Shown: positions 1 through 8,027, counted from the first letter of the stretch. The stretch: 24,210 nucleotides of DNA from JACJWR01 sp044326505 (GCA_044326505.1 JBIRBF010000014.1:1-24210); one strand, 5' to 3'. Numbers and translations: made by a program. Notes: generated by a model not told the origin, from the sequence alone.

Positions 1-1062
1 CGCGCCGTTCGCAACGTCGCCGCTCGGCCGCGGCTGGGTTGGGTTCGACACCTGGATGCGAACTGCGTCCGGCCCCCGCGTCACGTTGATGCGCACGCGG
101 CCGCTGCCGTGCTTGGCGGCATTGGTGAGCGCCTCCTGCACGATCCGGTAGGCGTGACCGTCCACGGCCGGCGACAGCGTGCCGGACCCGATCGAGGCGA
201 AGTCGACCCCGACGCCGGCCTCGCGGGCGCCGGCGATCAGCGCTGGAAGGTCAGCTAGCCCCGGCGCCGGCGCCAAGCCCGGGCGATCCTCCGGGGTTCG
301 CAGCAACCCCACCATCTGGTGCATCTCCGAGAGGGCCTCCCGACTTGCGAGGCGCACCTTGGTAAGCGCGTCGGTGGCCGTCGCCGGGTCGGAGGACAGG
401 AGGTGCTCGGCGACACCGGCCTGCACGTTCACTACCGCGATGTGATGTGCCACGGCGTCGTGCAACTCGCGCGCGATCCGCAGCCGCTCCTCGGTGACCC
501 GTCGCTGGGCCTCGGCCTCTCGGTTGCGTTCGGCGCGGCTGGCCCGCTCGACGGCATCGGCAAGCACCGCCCGATTGGACCTCACCGCGTCGCCGAGCGC
601 GGCCGCCATGCCCGCGAGGAACACCACGGCGTAAGACGCAGGATCGCTCCAGCCGGTCGGGTTGCCTGCCGCGGCCAAGCCCAGCAGTGGAATCACAGCG
701 GTGATGATCGCCGCAGTGATCGTCACGCGTCGCGAGGTGTAGGCGCCGACGGTGTACAGCGCGACGGCAATCGCCGGCATCGCCCGGGGGAACGATCCAT
801 CAGCGGCCGTCGCAGCTCCACCCAGCAGCAGCGTGGCGGCCAGCACCGCCACCGGCCTTTGGCGTCGGAAGACGAGGGCGCCCGCCGCAGCCGCCAGGAA
901 TACCAGCCCCCAACCGGTCGGCGACGGCGGACCCGTGGCGCCCGACGCATCCGGCGGCCGGAGGGGGTAGGAGATAGCGAAGACGAATACCGCGAGCAGC
1001 AGGTCGGTCGCCCAATGGTGGCTCCGGAACCACGACGTCACCGACCGCATAGACCCCACCAT
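1..1062 (-). CDS. Sensor histidine kinase, NarL/HPK7 class (C-terminus cut by window edge)
   Basis: Membrane sensor kinase of a two-component system; 354 codons are visible and the frame stays open to position 1. Hydrophobic segments lie at about residues 18-34, 51-65, 71-84, 95-108, 114-131 and 143-154. A charged linker (155-194) leads to the HisKA_3 dimerisation domain with motif RIARELHDAVAHH, where H201 is the predicted phospho-acceptor. The HATPase N-box EALTNAAKHG (N314) follows; the G-boxes would lie beyond the edge. I chose the ATG at 1062. Alternatives are ATG 1050 and a GTG at 1083 that overlaps the upstream TGA stop as GTGA. It is the last visible gene of a lipoprotein-PrsW-kinase cluster, and a LuxR-type response regulator is expected just outside the window (inference). 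The input signal is unknown. Confidence 0.88.
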   Translation of the reverse strand, partial: MVGSMRSVTSWFRSHHWATDLLLAVFVFAISYPLRPPDASGATGPPSPTGWGLVFLAAAAGALVFRRQRPVAVLAATLLLGGAATAADGSFPRAMPAIAVALYTVGAYTSRRVTITAAIITAVIPLLGLAAAGNPTGWSDPASYAVVFLAGMAAALGDAVRSNRAVLADAVERASRAERNREAEAQRRVTEERLRIARELHDAVAHHIAVVNVQAGVAEHLLSSDPATATDALTKVRLASREALSEMHQMVGLLRTPEDRPGLAPAPGLADLPALIAGAREAGVGVDFASIGSGTLSPAVDGHAYRIVQEALTNAAKHGSGRVRINVTRGPDAVRIQVSNPTQPRPSGDVANGA

Positions 1063-1079
1063 ATGAACCGCCGCAACCC

Positions 1080-2027
1080 TCACCTCTGCGCTCGGACGCG
1101 CTGGCCAAGGCCGCGGGCCTGCAACCCCGCGATACGCCAGTACCGCACGAAAAGGACCACCCCGGCGATCGAGATCACGATCTGCACGAGGGCACTGATC
1201 GTCTCGATCGTGGGCCCTTGGCTCGCGACCAGAGACTGGTAAGCCGTACCGAATAGCAGGTCGCGGGTGACCCGGCCACCGTCGGCCACCACGATGGCAC
1301 TGGCCGCCAACCCTCGCGAGATGTCCCAGGCGGCATGCAAGGCGCAGACCAGGATCAGCCAGCCGAGCACCGACCAGCTCATCCGCAGGCGATTGTTTCG
1401 TGCTGCGGCGAACAGGGCACCCGCCAGCAGCGAGGTCCACAAGGCGTGACCGACGGGGGTGAGCAAGCCGCGCACGGCCTGCACCGCCAACACGTCAGCA
1501 CCGATGTGCCGGCCGGCGACCAGGGCGTTGAAGGCGTAGCCGGTCGATTCGAAGGCGGAGAAGCCCAGCCCGACGGCCGCACCGAGCAACATCCCGTCAC
1601 GGCGCAGGTAGAACGCCAGCGGCAGCGCGACCAGCCACACCGCGGCCAGTTTGACGACCTCCTCGGTGACTGCCACGTCGAAGAAGAACACCCGCGGCCA
1701 GGCCGCCGTCCATAAGTCCTCGATCAGCGCCGAGCCAAGCAACCCCAGCCCGCCACCTAGCGCAAACGCCGCCAGCACGCGCGTGGGATCCAGGGCAGTG
1801 GTCGGTCGGGGCCCGCCACGGTCGGCGTCCCCCGGGCCCAACTCGTCCACGATCCAGAACAGCAGCGCCGTGGGCACGACGAACCCGCCGAGCAGCAGCG
1901 TCTCCGGGACGATTATCTGGTTGTGGGTGCCGATCGCGACGGCGGCGGTCATCAACCACATCGCGATGCCGATGATCAGCACCCATACCCACCGCGGCAC
2001 CCGCCGCACCACCACCGGCCGCCCCAT
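1080..2027 (-). CDS. PrsW-family intramembrane metalloprotease
   Basis: Predicted 315-residue polytopic membrane protein of the PrsW/CAAX-protease-like superfamily. These enzymes cleave substrates in or near the membrane; the Bacillus PrsW cleaves an anti-sigma factor. Family motifs are present: the glutamate pair in VTEEVVKLAAV (E122-E123), GFSAFESTGYAF (E160), PVGHALWTSLLAG (H194) and ALHAAWD (H231). About eight hydrophobic segments run from residue 12 to 297. The reading frame is open further upstream, but that part is a shadow of the preceding gene. ATG 2027 overlaps the upstream stop as TGATG, which implies translational coupling. The histidine kinase starts about 18 bp downstream. The substrate is not evident; the adjacent lipoprotein or kinase are candidates by position only. 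Confidence 0.85.
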   Translation of the reverse strand: MGRPVVVRRVPRWVWVLIIGIAMWLMTAAVAIGTHNQIIVPETLLLGGFVVPTALLFWIVDELGPGDADRGGPRPTTALDPTRVLAAFALGGGLGLLGSALIEDLWTAAWPRVFFFDVAVTEEVVKLAAVWLVALPLAFYLRRDGMLLGAAVGLGFSAFESTGYAFNALVAGRHIGADVLAVQAVRGLLTPVGHALWTSLLAGALFAAARNNRLRMSWSVLGWLILVCALHAAWDISRGLAASAIVVADGGRVTRDLLFGTAYQSLVASQGPTIETISALVQIVISIAGVVLFVRYWRIAGLQARGLGQRVRAQR

Positions 2028-2782
2028 CAGTCGCCGCGCGTCCCGACCCGGAACACCGGGACGTAGCCGAGTCCCTTGAAGGCGTCCTTGGTGTTCTTGG
2101 GCAGGTGCCCCTTCTGCACCGCTGCCCCGCCGGCGCCGGCCACCGCGGCCTTGATGGCGCCGCTCCAGGAGGTCGCGCCGAAGTCCTTGGCGAAGCCCCA
2201 CAGCCCCACCTTGCCGGATTGCTTCGCGGCATTGAGGCTGCCTGCCATCACGGTCCTGCCCACGGCGCTCATGCCCGCCAAGCCCGAATACGCCCCGCTA
2301 AGCACGCCGATGGCGGTGAGCATCGCGTTGTCGTTGATGGAGGGGTAGGTCCAGATCTGGCTGGCCGCCCCTGCCGCAGCGGGGTCAGCGGCCGGGACGA
2401 TCGTGTGCAGCACCGACACCCCACCGGGAACCTGAACCTGCTGCAGGATCGGCGCGTTCGTACGGCCGTCGAGCAACAGCCCGTCGCTGCTGTAGCGGAT
2501 GCTCGACTCCGACCCGTCGGCCTTCACCGTGGTTCTGCCAATGACAACTTCGTGCCCGTCACGCTGGGAGCGCACCGAGGCCTTGGCCACCGCGTCGGAG
2601 ACCGGCGAGACGTGGCCTGCCGCGTCGTTGGTCAGCGACAACGGGCCGATCGCGGTTACGGCCCCGCTGTCGTTGTAGGACACCTGACCGCAGCCGGTGG
2701 CGAGCACGGCCGCGACGGCTGGCAGCGGCCAGGAGCGGGCGCCGGCACGCGGGGTCTGTAGCCGGGATGCGGTCGCGAACAC
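2027..2782 (-). CDS. Putative lipoprotein of unknown function, first gene of the PrsW-kinase cluster
   Basis: A 251-residue protein I do not recognise. It begins at GTG 2782 with a basic N-region, then a hydrophobic stretch ending in VLATGC (C31). This resembles a lipobox, although residues -3/-2 (A-T) are not optimal. The middle is hydrophilic and beta-rich in appearance. The C-terminal third (about residues 140-225) is rich in Gly, Ala and Ser with small hydrophobic helices. A GGAG lies about 12 nt before the GTG, which is slightly far. The stop overlaps the PrsW start (TGATG), so the two are probably co-translated. An exported sensor partner, or a substrate of the protease or kinase downstream, is plausible but inferred only from position. 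Confidence 0.72.
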   Translation of the reverse strand: MFATASRLQTPRAGARSWPLPAVAAVLATGCGQVSYNDSGAVTAIGPLSLTNDAAGHVSPVSDAVAKASVRSQRDGHEVVIGRTTVKADGSESSIRYSSDGLLLDGRTNAPILQQVQVPGGVSVLHTIVPAADPAAAGAASQIWTYPSINDNAMLTAIGVLSGAYSGLAGMSAVGRTVMAGSLNAAKQSGKVGLWGFAKDFGATSWSGAIKAAVAGAGGAAVQKGHLPKNTKDAFKGLGYVPVFRVGTRGD

Positions 2783-2944
2783 GAGGTAGTCCAGCTCCAG
2801 GAGTCGGCCGAGGGCGTCTTGCCAAGTTGCCGCATCCTAACGGAGCGCACTCAACCGGTTATCCTCCGCAGAAAGGCCGTCCACGCGTGGACACCTGGTC
2901 GGCCCGCAGCACGGCCGCACGATCAACGAGAGGCACCCGATTCG
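2783..2944. promoter_or_regulatory. Divergent intergenic region with candidate -10 boxes
   Basis: This 162-bp spacer separates the minus-strand lipoprotein-PrsW-kinase cluster from the plus-strand lipoprotein pair, so it must drive both directions. TANNNT-type hexamers occur on each strand: TAGGAT on minus at 2839-2834 and TATCCT on plus at 2860-2865. Neither has a convincing TTGACA-like box at 17-18 bp. A direct repeat TTGCC-AAG-TTGCC lies at 2819-2831. The 14-bp palindrome at 2879-2892 is listed separately. Confidence 0.4.
2879..2892. promoter_or_regulatory. Perfect 14-bp palindrome, candidate operator or leader hairpin
   Basis: GTCCACGCGTGGAC is its own reverse complement. It sits 52 bp before the ATG at 2945 and just downstream of a possible plus-strand -10 box (2860-2865), a position that suits a repressor site. 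In RNA it could also form a 5-bp stem with a CGCG loop. No regulator in the window can be linked to it. Confidence 0.45.
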
Positions 2945-4132
2945 ATGAAGGATCCAGACCCCGTCGCGGTCGCGCGAGTCAGCGGCCGCCGATCGGGCAC
3001 GATCGCGACCTGCGGACTCGCCCTGACGACACTGCTGGCTCTCGGCGGATGCGGCGCCGACGCGCAGTCGGCCACGGCACCCGACGGTAACTCCGCCGAT
3101 TCGCCGTCCAGCGCTCAGTCCGGCTCCCTGTTGACCGTGGACAAGCCGCCGCCCTCGCAGTCGCCACCAGCCGAACTCGTCGCCGACGTGACGACGCCGC
3201 CAGCGCCTCAGCTGTCCCCGCCACCGGAGGACGCGGTGTTGCAGGCTGCCCCCGGCGACTGCGCCACAGCGGTGCGGATCCACGACAACAAGCACAATAT
3301 CTGCGCGACCTGGACCAACGACGCTCCGAACTTCCTGGCCCCCAAGCAGTTGTTCACCGGTCCCCTCAATTTCAGCTTCGACAGCATCGACGCTAACGGC
3401 GACACCGCTCACCACATCAACAAATACCCGGCGCCTTGGTTTGGCGCCTCCACCTGGGCAGCGACCAGTGCCGCCACCGGCTACGGCGCCTCGATGAACT
3501 GGGTCGTCAGCTCCAATGAGCCCGGCGACACCATCAGCGGCGTCGCAACCCAGGACAAGGACAACGACCACACGCAGCCCTGCAACGGCGTCGAGCAGTA
3601 CGTCGCCTGCCTAGTGACCAGGGCGGAGATGAGCGCCATCGATGGCAACCGGGTGTTCAACGTGACCTACGACCTGGTGAATGCACCGCTGACGGTGGAG
3701 GTCATCAACAACACCGGAAAGCCGATGACCCTGACGGCCGCACCGGCGCTGAGCAACATCAAGGCCAGCGGCAAGGGCACTGCCGGCACGGCGAGCATCG
3801 CACCTAGCGCCCAGGGGACGCCGGCGAAGTCCGCGATCTTCGGCAGCTACCGCCACACCGGTGGGCAAGCCGCGTCGCTGAAGGCCGTGTACTCGTTCCC
3901 GGACGCCACCAACGGCGACGTCACGCACATGGTCACGGTGGCGATCGAGATGGTCCCCAACAAGAGCGCCGATCCCCGCTCCTGGACAGTGGACACCTCG
4001 CGGAGCTCCTGCACCGACAACCCGATCGGCGGTTCGTCACCGGCCACGGCGCAGTGCACCGTGGGCTGGAGCGGCAACCTGTCGTGGTTCGCCAGCGCCG
4101 CAGCAACCGTCAACGTCTACAACAAGAGCTAG
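2945..4132 (+). CDS. Six-cysteine lipoprotein, paralogue 1, unknown function
   Basis: A 395-residue predicted lipoprotein. I start at ATG 2945 because it gives a proper signal: basic n-region, hydrophobic core, then lipobox ALGGC (C36). A GAGAGG lies about 12 nt upstream. The longer open frame back to 2819 would put 42 unrelated residues before the signal. A Pro/Ser/Ala linker follows the Cys, containing LTVDKPPP. The folded domain has three cysteine pairs: CX13C around HDNKHNIC, CX8C, and CX14C near the C-terminus, probably disulfides. It also has an NAPLTVEVINNTG strand motif and ends close to a GNLSWFASAAATV motif. It is clearly related along most of its length to the next gene, 10 bp downstream. 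I recognise no family; an extracellular binding role is only a guess. Confidence 0.85.
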   Translation: MKDPDPVAVARVSGRRSGTIATCGLALTTLLALGGCGADAQSATAPDGNSADSPSSAQSGSLLTVDKPPPSQSPPAELVADVTTPPAPQLSPPPEDAVLQAAPGDCATAVRIHDNKHNICATWTNDAPNFLAPKQLFTGPLNFSFDSIDANGDTAHHINKYPAPWFGASTWAATSAATGYGASMNWVVSSNEPGDTISGVATQDKDNDHTQPCNGVEQYVACLVTRAEMSAIDGNRVFNVTYDLVNAPLTVEVINNTGKPMTLTAAPALSNIKASGKGTAGTASIAPSAQGTPAKSAIFGSYRHTGGQAASLKAVYSFPDATNGDVTHMVTVAIEMVPNKSADPRSWTVDTSRSSCTDNPIGGSSPATAQCTVGWSGNLSWFASAAATVNVYNKS

Positions 4133-4142
4133 GACGCCGGCT

Positions 4143-5243
4143 ATGACGACATCACCGAGGCGGACGTCCATCAGGCGCCAAAGCGCTGCCCGCCGGGCGG
4201 CCGCCGCCAGCGTCGCGGGGGCCAGCGTGGTACTGCTGCTGGCGGCCTGCGGCAACGACCCACAATCAGCGACGCCGGCGACGACTACGGCATCCGAGCC
4301 GGCCAGCCAGTCCGCGGGTGCCGACGGCGCCAGCACTGGACCGCTCACCGTTGACAAACCGGCACCCGACCTGGACGGTACCGCCAACTGCCCCGCGGCG
4401 GTGCGGGTCCACAACAACAAGCACAACATCTGCGCCACCTGGACCAACGATGCGCCAGCCTTCACGGGACCTGGGGTGCTGTCCAACGCCCCGACCAACT
4501 TCAAGGTGGCCGGTTTCGACGCCAACGGCACCTCGACGCACCACGTCAGCCAGATGCCGGCCGACTTCGGCCCCTCGACCTGGGGCGCCACCAGCGCGGC
4601 GACCGGCTACGGCGCCTCCATGGCCTGGTCGTTCACCAGCGCTCAGCCCCAGGACACCATCAGCGGGTCGGCCACACAGGACTCCGACGACGGCCACACG
4701 GCCGATTGCGGCGCGTCGGCCGGGCAGTTCCTGCTCTGCACCAAGACTTCCAGCGCGATGTCCCAGATCGACGGCGATCGCGTCCACATAGTTGGTTACA
4801 GCATCGTCAATGCGCCTCTCACCGTGCAGGTGGTCAACAACACCGGCGAGGCCATGACCAGCACCGGCAAACCTGCGCTGGACCGAGTGCAGTCAAGCCC
4901 CGCCGGATCGGCCAACACCACCACTGTCAACGCGAAGCAGTCGGCCTTCTTCGGGCTCTACCGCGCAGCGAACCAGTCCGCGACCTTCCGAGCGGAGTTC
5001 AGCTTCGCCGACGGCGGCAACCCAAAGATCACCCACAAAGTCGCGGTCACGGCCCAAGCGAAGTTGGTGAACCCCGACGAGCCCGATGTCGCGTCGCGGC
5101 GCATGGATACGTCTGGCAGCAGCTGCGTGGACAACCCCTCCTCGGGATCCGCTGCCAAGGCCACCTGCGAGATCGTGTGGACCGGAAACACCAGTTGGTT
5201 CGGCAGCGCGGCCATGACGGTATACGTGTCGAACAGCAGCTGA
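4143..5243 (+). CDS. Six-cysteine lipoprotein, paralogue 2, unknown function
   Basis: A 366-residue paralogue of the preceding gene. It has an Arg-rich n-region, hydrophobic core and lipobox LLLAAC (C36). It shares LTVDKPAP, the CX13C motif ending HNNKHNIC, ATWTNDAP, ATGYGAS, DTISG-ATQD, NAPLTVQVVNNTGE, and the C-terminal CX13C followed by WTGNTSWFGSAAMTV. It is about 30 residues shorter, mostly in the linker after the lipid anchor. The 10-bp spacing and common strand suggest one bicistronic message arising from tandem duplication. A strong hairpin follows 20 bp after the stop. No enzymatic motif is visible and function is unknown. Both proteins should be anchored to the outer face of the membrane. 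Confidence 0.86.
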   Translation: MTTSPRRTSIRRQSAARRAAAASVAGASVVLLLAACGNDPQSATPATTTASEPASQSAGADGASTGPLTVDKPAPDLDGTANCPAAVRVHNNKHNICATWTNDAPAFTGPGVLSNAPTNFKVAGFDANGTSTHHVSQMPADFGPSTWGATSAATGYGASMAWSFTSAQPQDTISGSATQDSDDGHTADCGASAGQFLLCTKTSSAMSQIDGDRVHIVGYSIVNAPLTVQVVNNTGEAMTSTGKPALDRVQSSPAGSANTTTVNAKQSAFFGLYRAANQSATFRAEFSFADGGNPKITHKVAVTAQAKLVNPDEPDVASRRMDTSGSSCVDNPSSGSAAKATCEIVWTGNTSWFGSAAMTVYVSNSS

Positions 5244-5263
5244 CCCTGCGCCCGCGCTGCCTG

Positions 5264-5290
5264 GCGCTGCGGCGCTCAGCGCCGCAGCGC
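5264..5290. terminator. Perfect 12-bp GC hairpin at convergent junction, likely bidirectional terminator
   Basis: Arms 5264-5275 (GCGCTGCGGCGC) and 5279-5290 (GCGCCGCAGCGC) are exact reverse complements separated by the three bases TCA. Those three bases are the complement of the TGA stop of the minus-strand glutaredoxin-like gene, so half of the hairpin encodes that protein's C-terminal AALRR. There is no U-tract, as is common in actinomycetes. It serves the convergent genes ending at 5243 and 5276. Confidence 0.65.
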
Positions 5291-5539
5291 AGCCAGCAGC
5301 CGCTGGGCCGAGACCTGGAAGAAGTCGTGCTGCTCGCCGTCGATGAGCACCACCGGGATGAACTCGCCGTAGCGATCCATCAACTCCGGATCGTCAAGTA
5401 CCGAGACCTCGACGAAGTCCGCGCCAGACTGCTCGCAGGCGGCCATCACGATCGGCCGCGCATCGTCGCATAGGTGGCAACCGGGCTTGCCGACGAGGGT
5501 GACCTGGTGCCCTGCCGGGGCGGCACCACTGCCGCTCAT
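5276..5539 (-). CDS. Glutaredoxin-like thiol-redox protein (DUF836/Rv0508-like)
   Basis: A small 87-residue thioredoxin-fold protein. The redox motif is KPGCHLCDDA (C21-X2-C24) at the end of the first strand, and the cis-Pro region is EFIPVVLIDG, as in glutaredoxin-like proteins of the DUF836 family. The start at ATG 5539 overlaps the upstream ligase stop as ATGA, so a longer frame beginning upstream is a shadow. In mycobacteria the Rv0508 homologue lies in the same neighbourhood. Its partner is unknown; a general disulfide-reductase role is inferred. The stop codon lies in the loop of a 12-bp hairpin. Confidence 0.85.
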   Translation of the reverse strand: MSGSGAAPAGHQVTLVGKPGCHLCDDARPIVMAACEQSGADFVEVSVLDDPELMDRYGEFIPVVLIDGEQHDFFQVSAQRLLAALRR

Positions 5540-7029
5540 TCCCGCACCCCCGCGATGCGCTCGCGCAATGCCCCTTTCGAGATCTTGCCCGTGCCCGAGT
5601 GCGGCAGCTCGTCGACAAACTCCACCACCGTGGGGCACTTGAACCGCGCCAGCCGAGTGCGGCTGAAGGTGATGACGGCTTCGGCGTCCAGGGACTCGTC
5701 GCTCGCCACCACCAACGCCTTCACGGATTCGCCGGTGACCGCGTCGGGGATTCCCATCACCGCCGCCTCGACGACGCCCGGCAGCTGCACGAGCGCCTCT
5801 TCGACCTCACGCGGATACACGTTGAAACCGCTGATGATGATCAGGTCGTTCCGTCGATCGACCAGTCGCAGGTTGCCCGCCTCGTCGAGGATGCCGACAT
5901 CCGACGTCGGCCACCAGCCGTCCTCCCCCGGACCGTCGTGGCCGTCTGGCCAGTAGCCCGAGAACAGGTTCTCGCCGCGAATCACGACTTCGCCCGGGTC
6001 GCCGTCGTCCACCGGTTCGCCCTGGGCGTCGCGCAGCTCCAGCTCGATCCCCGGCAGCGGCTTGCCGACCGAGCCGGGCAACGGCTCGCCCGACACCAGC
6101 GTCGAGGTGATCACAGGGCTGGCCTCGGTCATGCCGTAGCCCTCCCAGACGGGCTGGCCGATCCGCTCGACGAGATTTGCGAACACCCCGCGGGCCAGCG
6201 GCGCGGCACCAGAGATCATCAGCCGGACGCTCGTGAGGGCCTCACCGGCGCGGCGGGTCTCGCCCCAGGCGGCGTAGACGGGCGGCGCCGTCACCACCAC
6301 GGTCGCGCGGTGCACGTGGATGGAGCGCAAAGAGGCCAATGGATCGAACCGCTCGCTCAGAATCGCGGTTGCTCCCGTGTAGGCGACCATGCCCAGGGCG
6401 CCATTGAGCGCATAGGCGTGGAACAGCGGCAGGATGATCATCACCACGTCGTCCGGCAGCGTCGCAGCGGGATCCTGCAACGCCGCGAGCTGCTCCAGGT
6501 TGGTCATGAGCGCCCGATGGGTGATCATCGCGCCCTTAGGGCGGCCGGAGGTGCCGGACGTGAACATCAAAACGGCCAGGTCCTCGGGGCTGACTGCCAC
6601 TGCGGGCGGCGGCGTCGAGCCCACCGTGAACGCCCGCCAAGCATCGCTGCCAACGCTGACGACCGGCACGGGCCCCGCGCTGTCGATCGCGACCTGCATG
6701 CAGTCCGGGTCGCAGATGAACAGCGCGGCGCCGGACTGCTGCACCAAGTAGCTGACCTCATAGGCGGTGTAACCGGTGTTGATGGGCACCGCGACCATGC
6801 CCGCACGCAAAACCCCGAAATAGGTCGACACGAACTCAGGGGTGTTGCCGATCATCATGGCGACGCGGTCGCCCTTGCTCAGACCTCGCGCTGCCAGACC
6901 GCCGGCGACGGCGCGCACCAGGCGCTCCAGTTCGGACCAGGCTACGGTCCGATCGGCGCAGATCAGAGCTGGCTTGTTCGGCGTCCGGTCCGCGGACTGG
7001 GTGACCAGATCAGCGATATTGGCTCCCAC
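5536..7029 (-). CDS. Acyl-CoA ligase (ANL superfamily, FadD-like)
   Basis: Predicted ATP-dependent fatty acid or carboxylate:CoA ligase of 497 residues, cytoplasmic or membrane-associated. It has the P-loop MFTSGTSGRPKGAM (about 155-168), the A5 motif GYGMTEASP (298-305), TSDVG (D377), the hinge region VDRRNDLIIISGFNVYP (390-406) and the C-terminal catalytic lysine in GTGKISKG (K482). The GTG at 7029 begins at the usual family N-terminus (ANIADLVTQSADRTPNKPAL). Sequence upstream in the open frame reads as non-coding. It follows the acyltransferase by 44 bp and is coupled to the glutaredoxin-like gene, which suggests acyl activation for lipid assembly. Chain length and substrate cannot be read from sequence. 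Confidence 0.9.
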   Translation of the reverse strand: MGANIADLVTQSADRTPNKPALICADRTVAWSELERLVRAVAGGLAARGLSKGDRVAMMIGNTPEFVSTYFGVLRAGMVAVPINTGYTAYEVSYLVQQSGAALFICDPDCMQVAIDSAGPVPVVSVGSDAWRAFTVGSTPPPAVAVSPEDLAVLMFTSGTSGRPKGAMITHRALMTNLEQLAALQDPAATLPDDVVMIILPLFHAYALNGALGMVAYTGATAILSERFDPLASLRSIHVHRATVVVTAPPVYAAWGETRRAGEALTSVRLMISGAAPLARGVFANLVERIGQPVWEGYGMTEASPVITSTLVSGEPLPGSVGKPLPGIELELRDAQGEPVDDGDPGEVVIRGENLFSGYWPDGHDGPGEDGWWPTSDVGILDEAGNLRLVDRRNDLIIISGFNVYPREVEEALVQLPGVVEAAVMGIPDAVTGESVKALVVASDESLDAEAVITFSRTRLARFKCPTVVEFVDELPHSGTGKISKGALRERIAGVRE

Positions 7030-7073
7030 GCGCCCGAGTTTGGCACAGCCGGAGCGGCGCGCGGGCCATAACC

Positions 7074-8027
7074 TCAGCGGAAAACGGACCGCCGTTGCAC
7101 AAGCAGGCGGTACAGCGACTGCTGAATGTTCTCGCGCACCTGATCGGTCAAGTTGAAAACCAGCATCGGGTCGTCGGCCGCCTCGGGACCATACTCGGCG
7201 GTGCTGATGGGCTCGCCGAACTCGATGATCCACTTGCTCGGCAGCGGCACGAGCCCGAGCGGACCAAGCCAGGGGAACGTCGGGGTCAGCGGGAAGTAGG
7301 GCAGCCCCAGAATTCGCGCCGCGAACCTCGCATTCGCAATGATGGGATAGATCTCCTCCGCGCCCACGATGGCGCAGGGCACGATCGGCGTGCCCGTGCG
7401 CAGAGCAGCCGCCACGAAGCCGCCGCGGCCGAAGCGCTGCAGCTTGTACCGCTCGCTGAACGGCTTGCCGATCCCCTTGAACCCCTCTGGCCAGACCCCC
7501 ACCAACTCGCCGCTGCGCAGCAGCCGCTCCGCGTCCGGGGCGCAGGCCAGGGTGCTTCCGCCCTTACGCACGAGCTCGCCCAAGAAGGGCGTCGAGAACA
7601 GCAGATTGGCCCCGAGCATCCGCAAGTGCCGGTGCGCAGGGTGGTGGTCGAGCAGCGCCAGCTGGGTCATTGTCCCGTCCAGCGCGATGGTGCCCGAGTG
7701 GTTGCCCACCACCAGCGCCCCGCCGGTGTCGGGAACGTTCTCCAGCCCGCGAGTCTCGACCCGGAAGTACGACGAGTACAGCGGCCGCAGCGGTGCCAGC
7801 AGCACACGGTCGGTGAGTTCCGGGTCGAAGCCGAAATCGTCCACCGCATACTCGCCGGTGATCCGGCGGCGTAGGAAGTCCAGCGCGCTCACGGCGCGCT
7901 CGGACAGCGACGGCGAGTCGTCGACGTACTCCTCGAAGTCGAAGACCTCTGCCTCGACCGGCATCGGGCCCGCCGCTCGGCGCCCGCGGTCCTCGCCGTC
8001 GAAGGGGATCACGCGCGCATCAGGCAT
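7074..8027 (-). CDS. Lysophospholipid acyltransferase family protein (Rv0502-like)
   Basis: A 317-residue PlsC/LPLAT-superfamily acyltransferase that probably transfers acyl groups to a glycerolipid or related acceptor at the inner face of the membrane. The catalytic block is VVGNHSGTIALDG (H110, D117; spacing as in the MGAT/DGAT-like branch rather than classical HX4D). The substrate-binding block is GVWPEGFKGIGK (177-188). The acidic N-terminal 60 residues precede the domain. ATG 8027 overlaps the upstream epimerase end by 8 bp. The neighbouring acyl-CoA ligase could supply its acyl donor (inference). The pairing with the epimerase matches Rv0501-Rv0502 of M. tuberculosis. Confidence 0.87.
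   Translation of the reverse strand: MPDARVIPFDGEDRGRRAAGPMPVEAEVFDFEEYVDDSPSLSERAVSALDFLRRRITGEYAVDDFGFDPELTDRVLLAPLRPLYSSYFRVETRGLENVPDTGGALVVGNHSGTIALDGTMTQLALLDHHPAHRHLRMLGANLLFSTPFLGELVRKGGSTLACAPDAERLLRSGELVGVWPEGFKGIGKPFSERYKLQRFGRGGFVAAALRTGTPIVPCAIVGAEEIYPIIANARFAARILGLPYFPLTPTFPWLGPLGLVPLPSKWIIEFGEPISTAEYGPEAADDPMLVFNLTDQVRENIQQSLYRLLVQRRSVFR

Noticed and set aside
319..1242. Long plus-strand open frame (307 codons) opposite the histidine kinase
   Set aside because: The translation is Arg/His/Gly-rich with no domain, and the minus strand carries a clear kinase with HisKA_3 and N-box motifs. GC-rich codon bias leaves the antisense frame open.
2819..2944. 42-residue N-terminal extension of the first lipoprotein
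   Set aside because: It would bury the lipoprotein signal, and its composition does not look coding. ATG 2945 gives a normal n-region, h-region and lipobox.
5599..7071. 490-codon plus-strand open frame opposite the acyl-CoA ligase
   Set aside because: It has a composition typical of an antisense shadow (Arg/His/Gln/Asp-rich) and the ligase motifs on the minus strand are complete.
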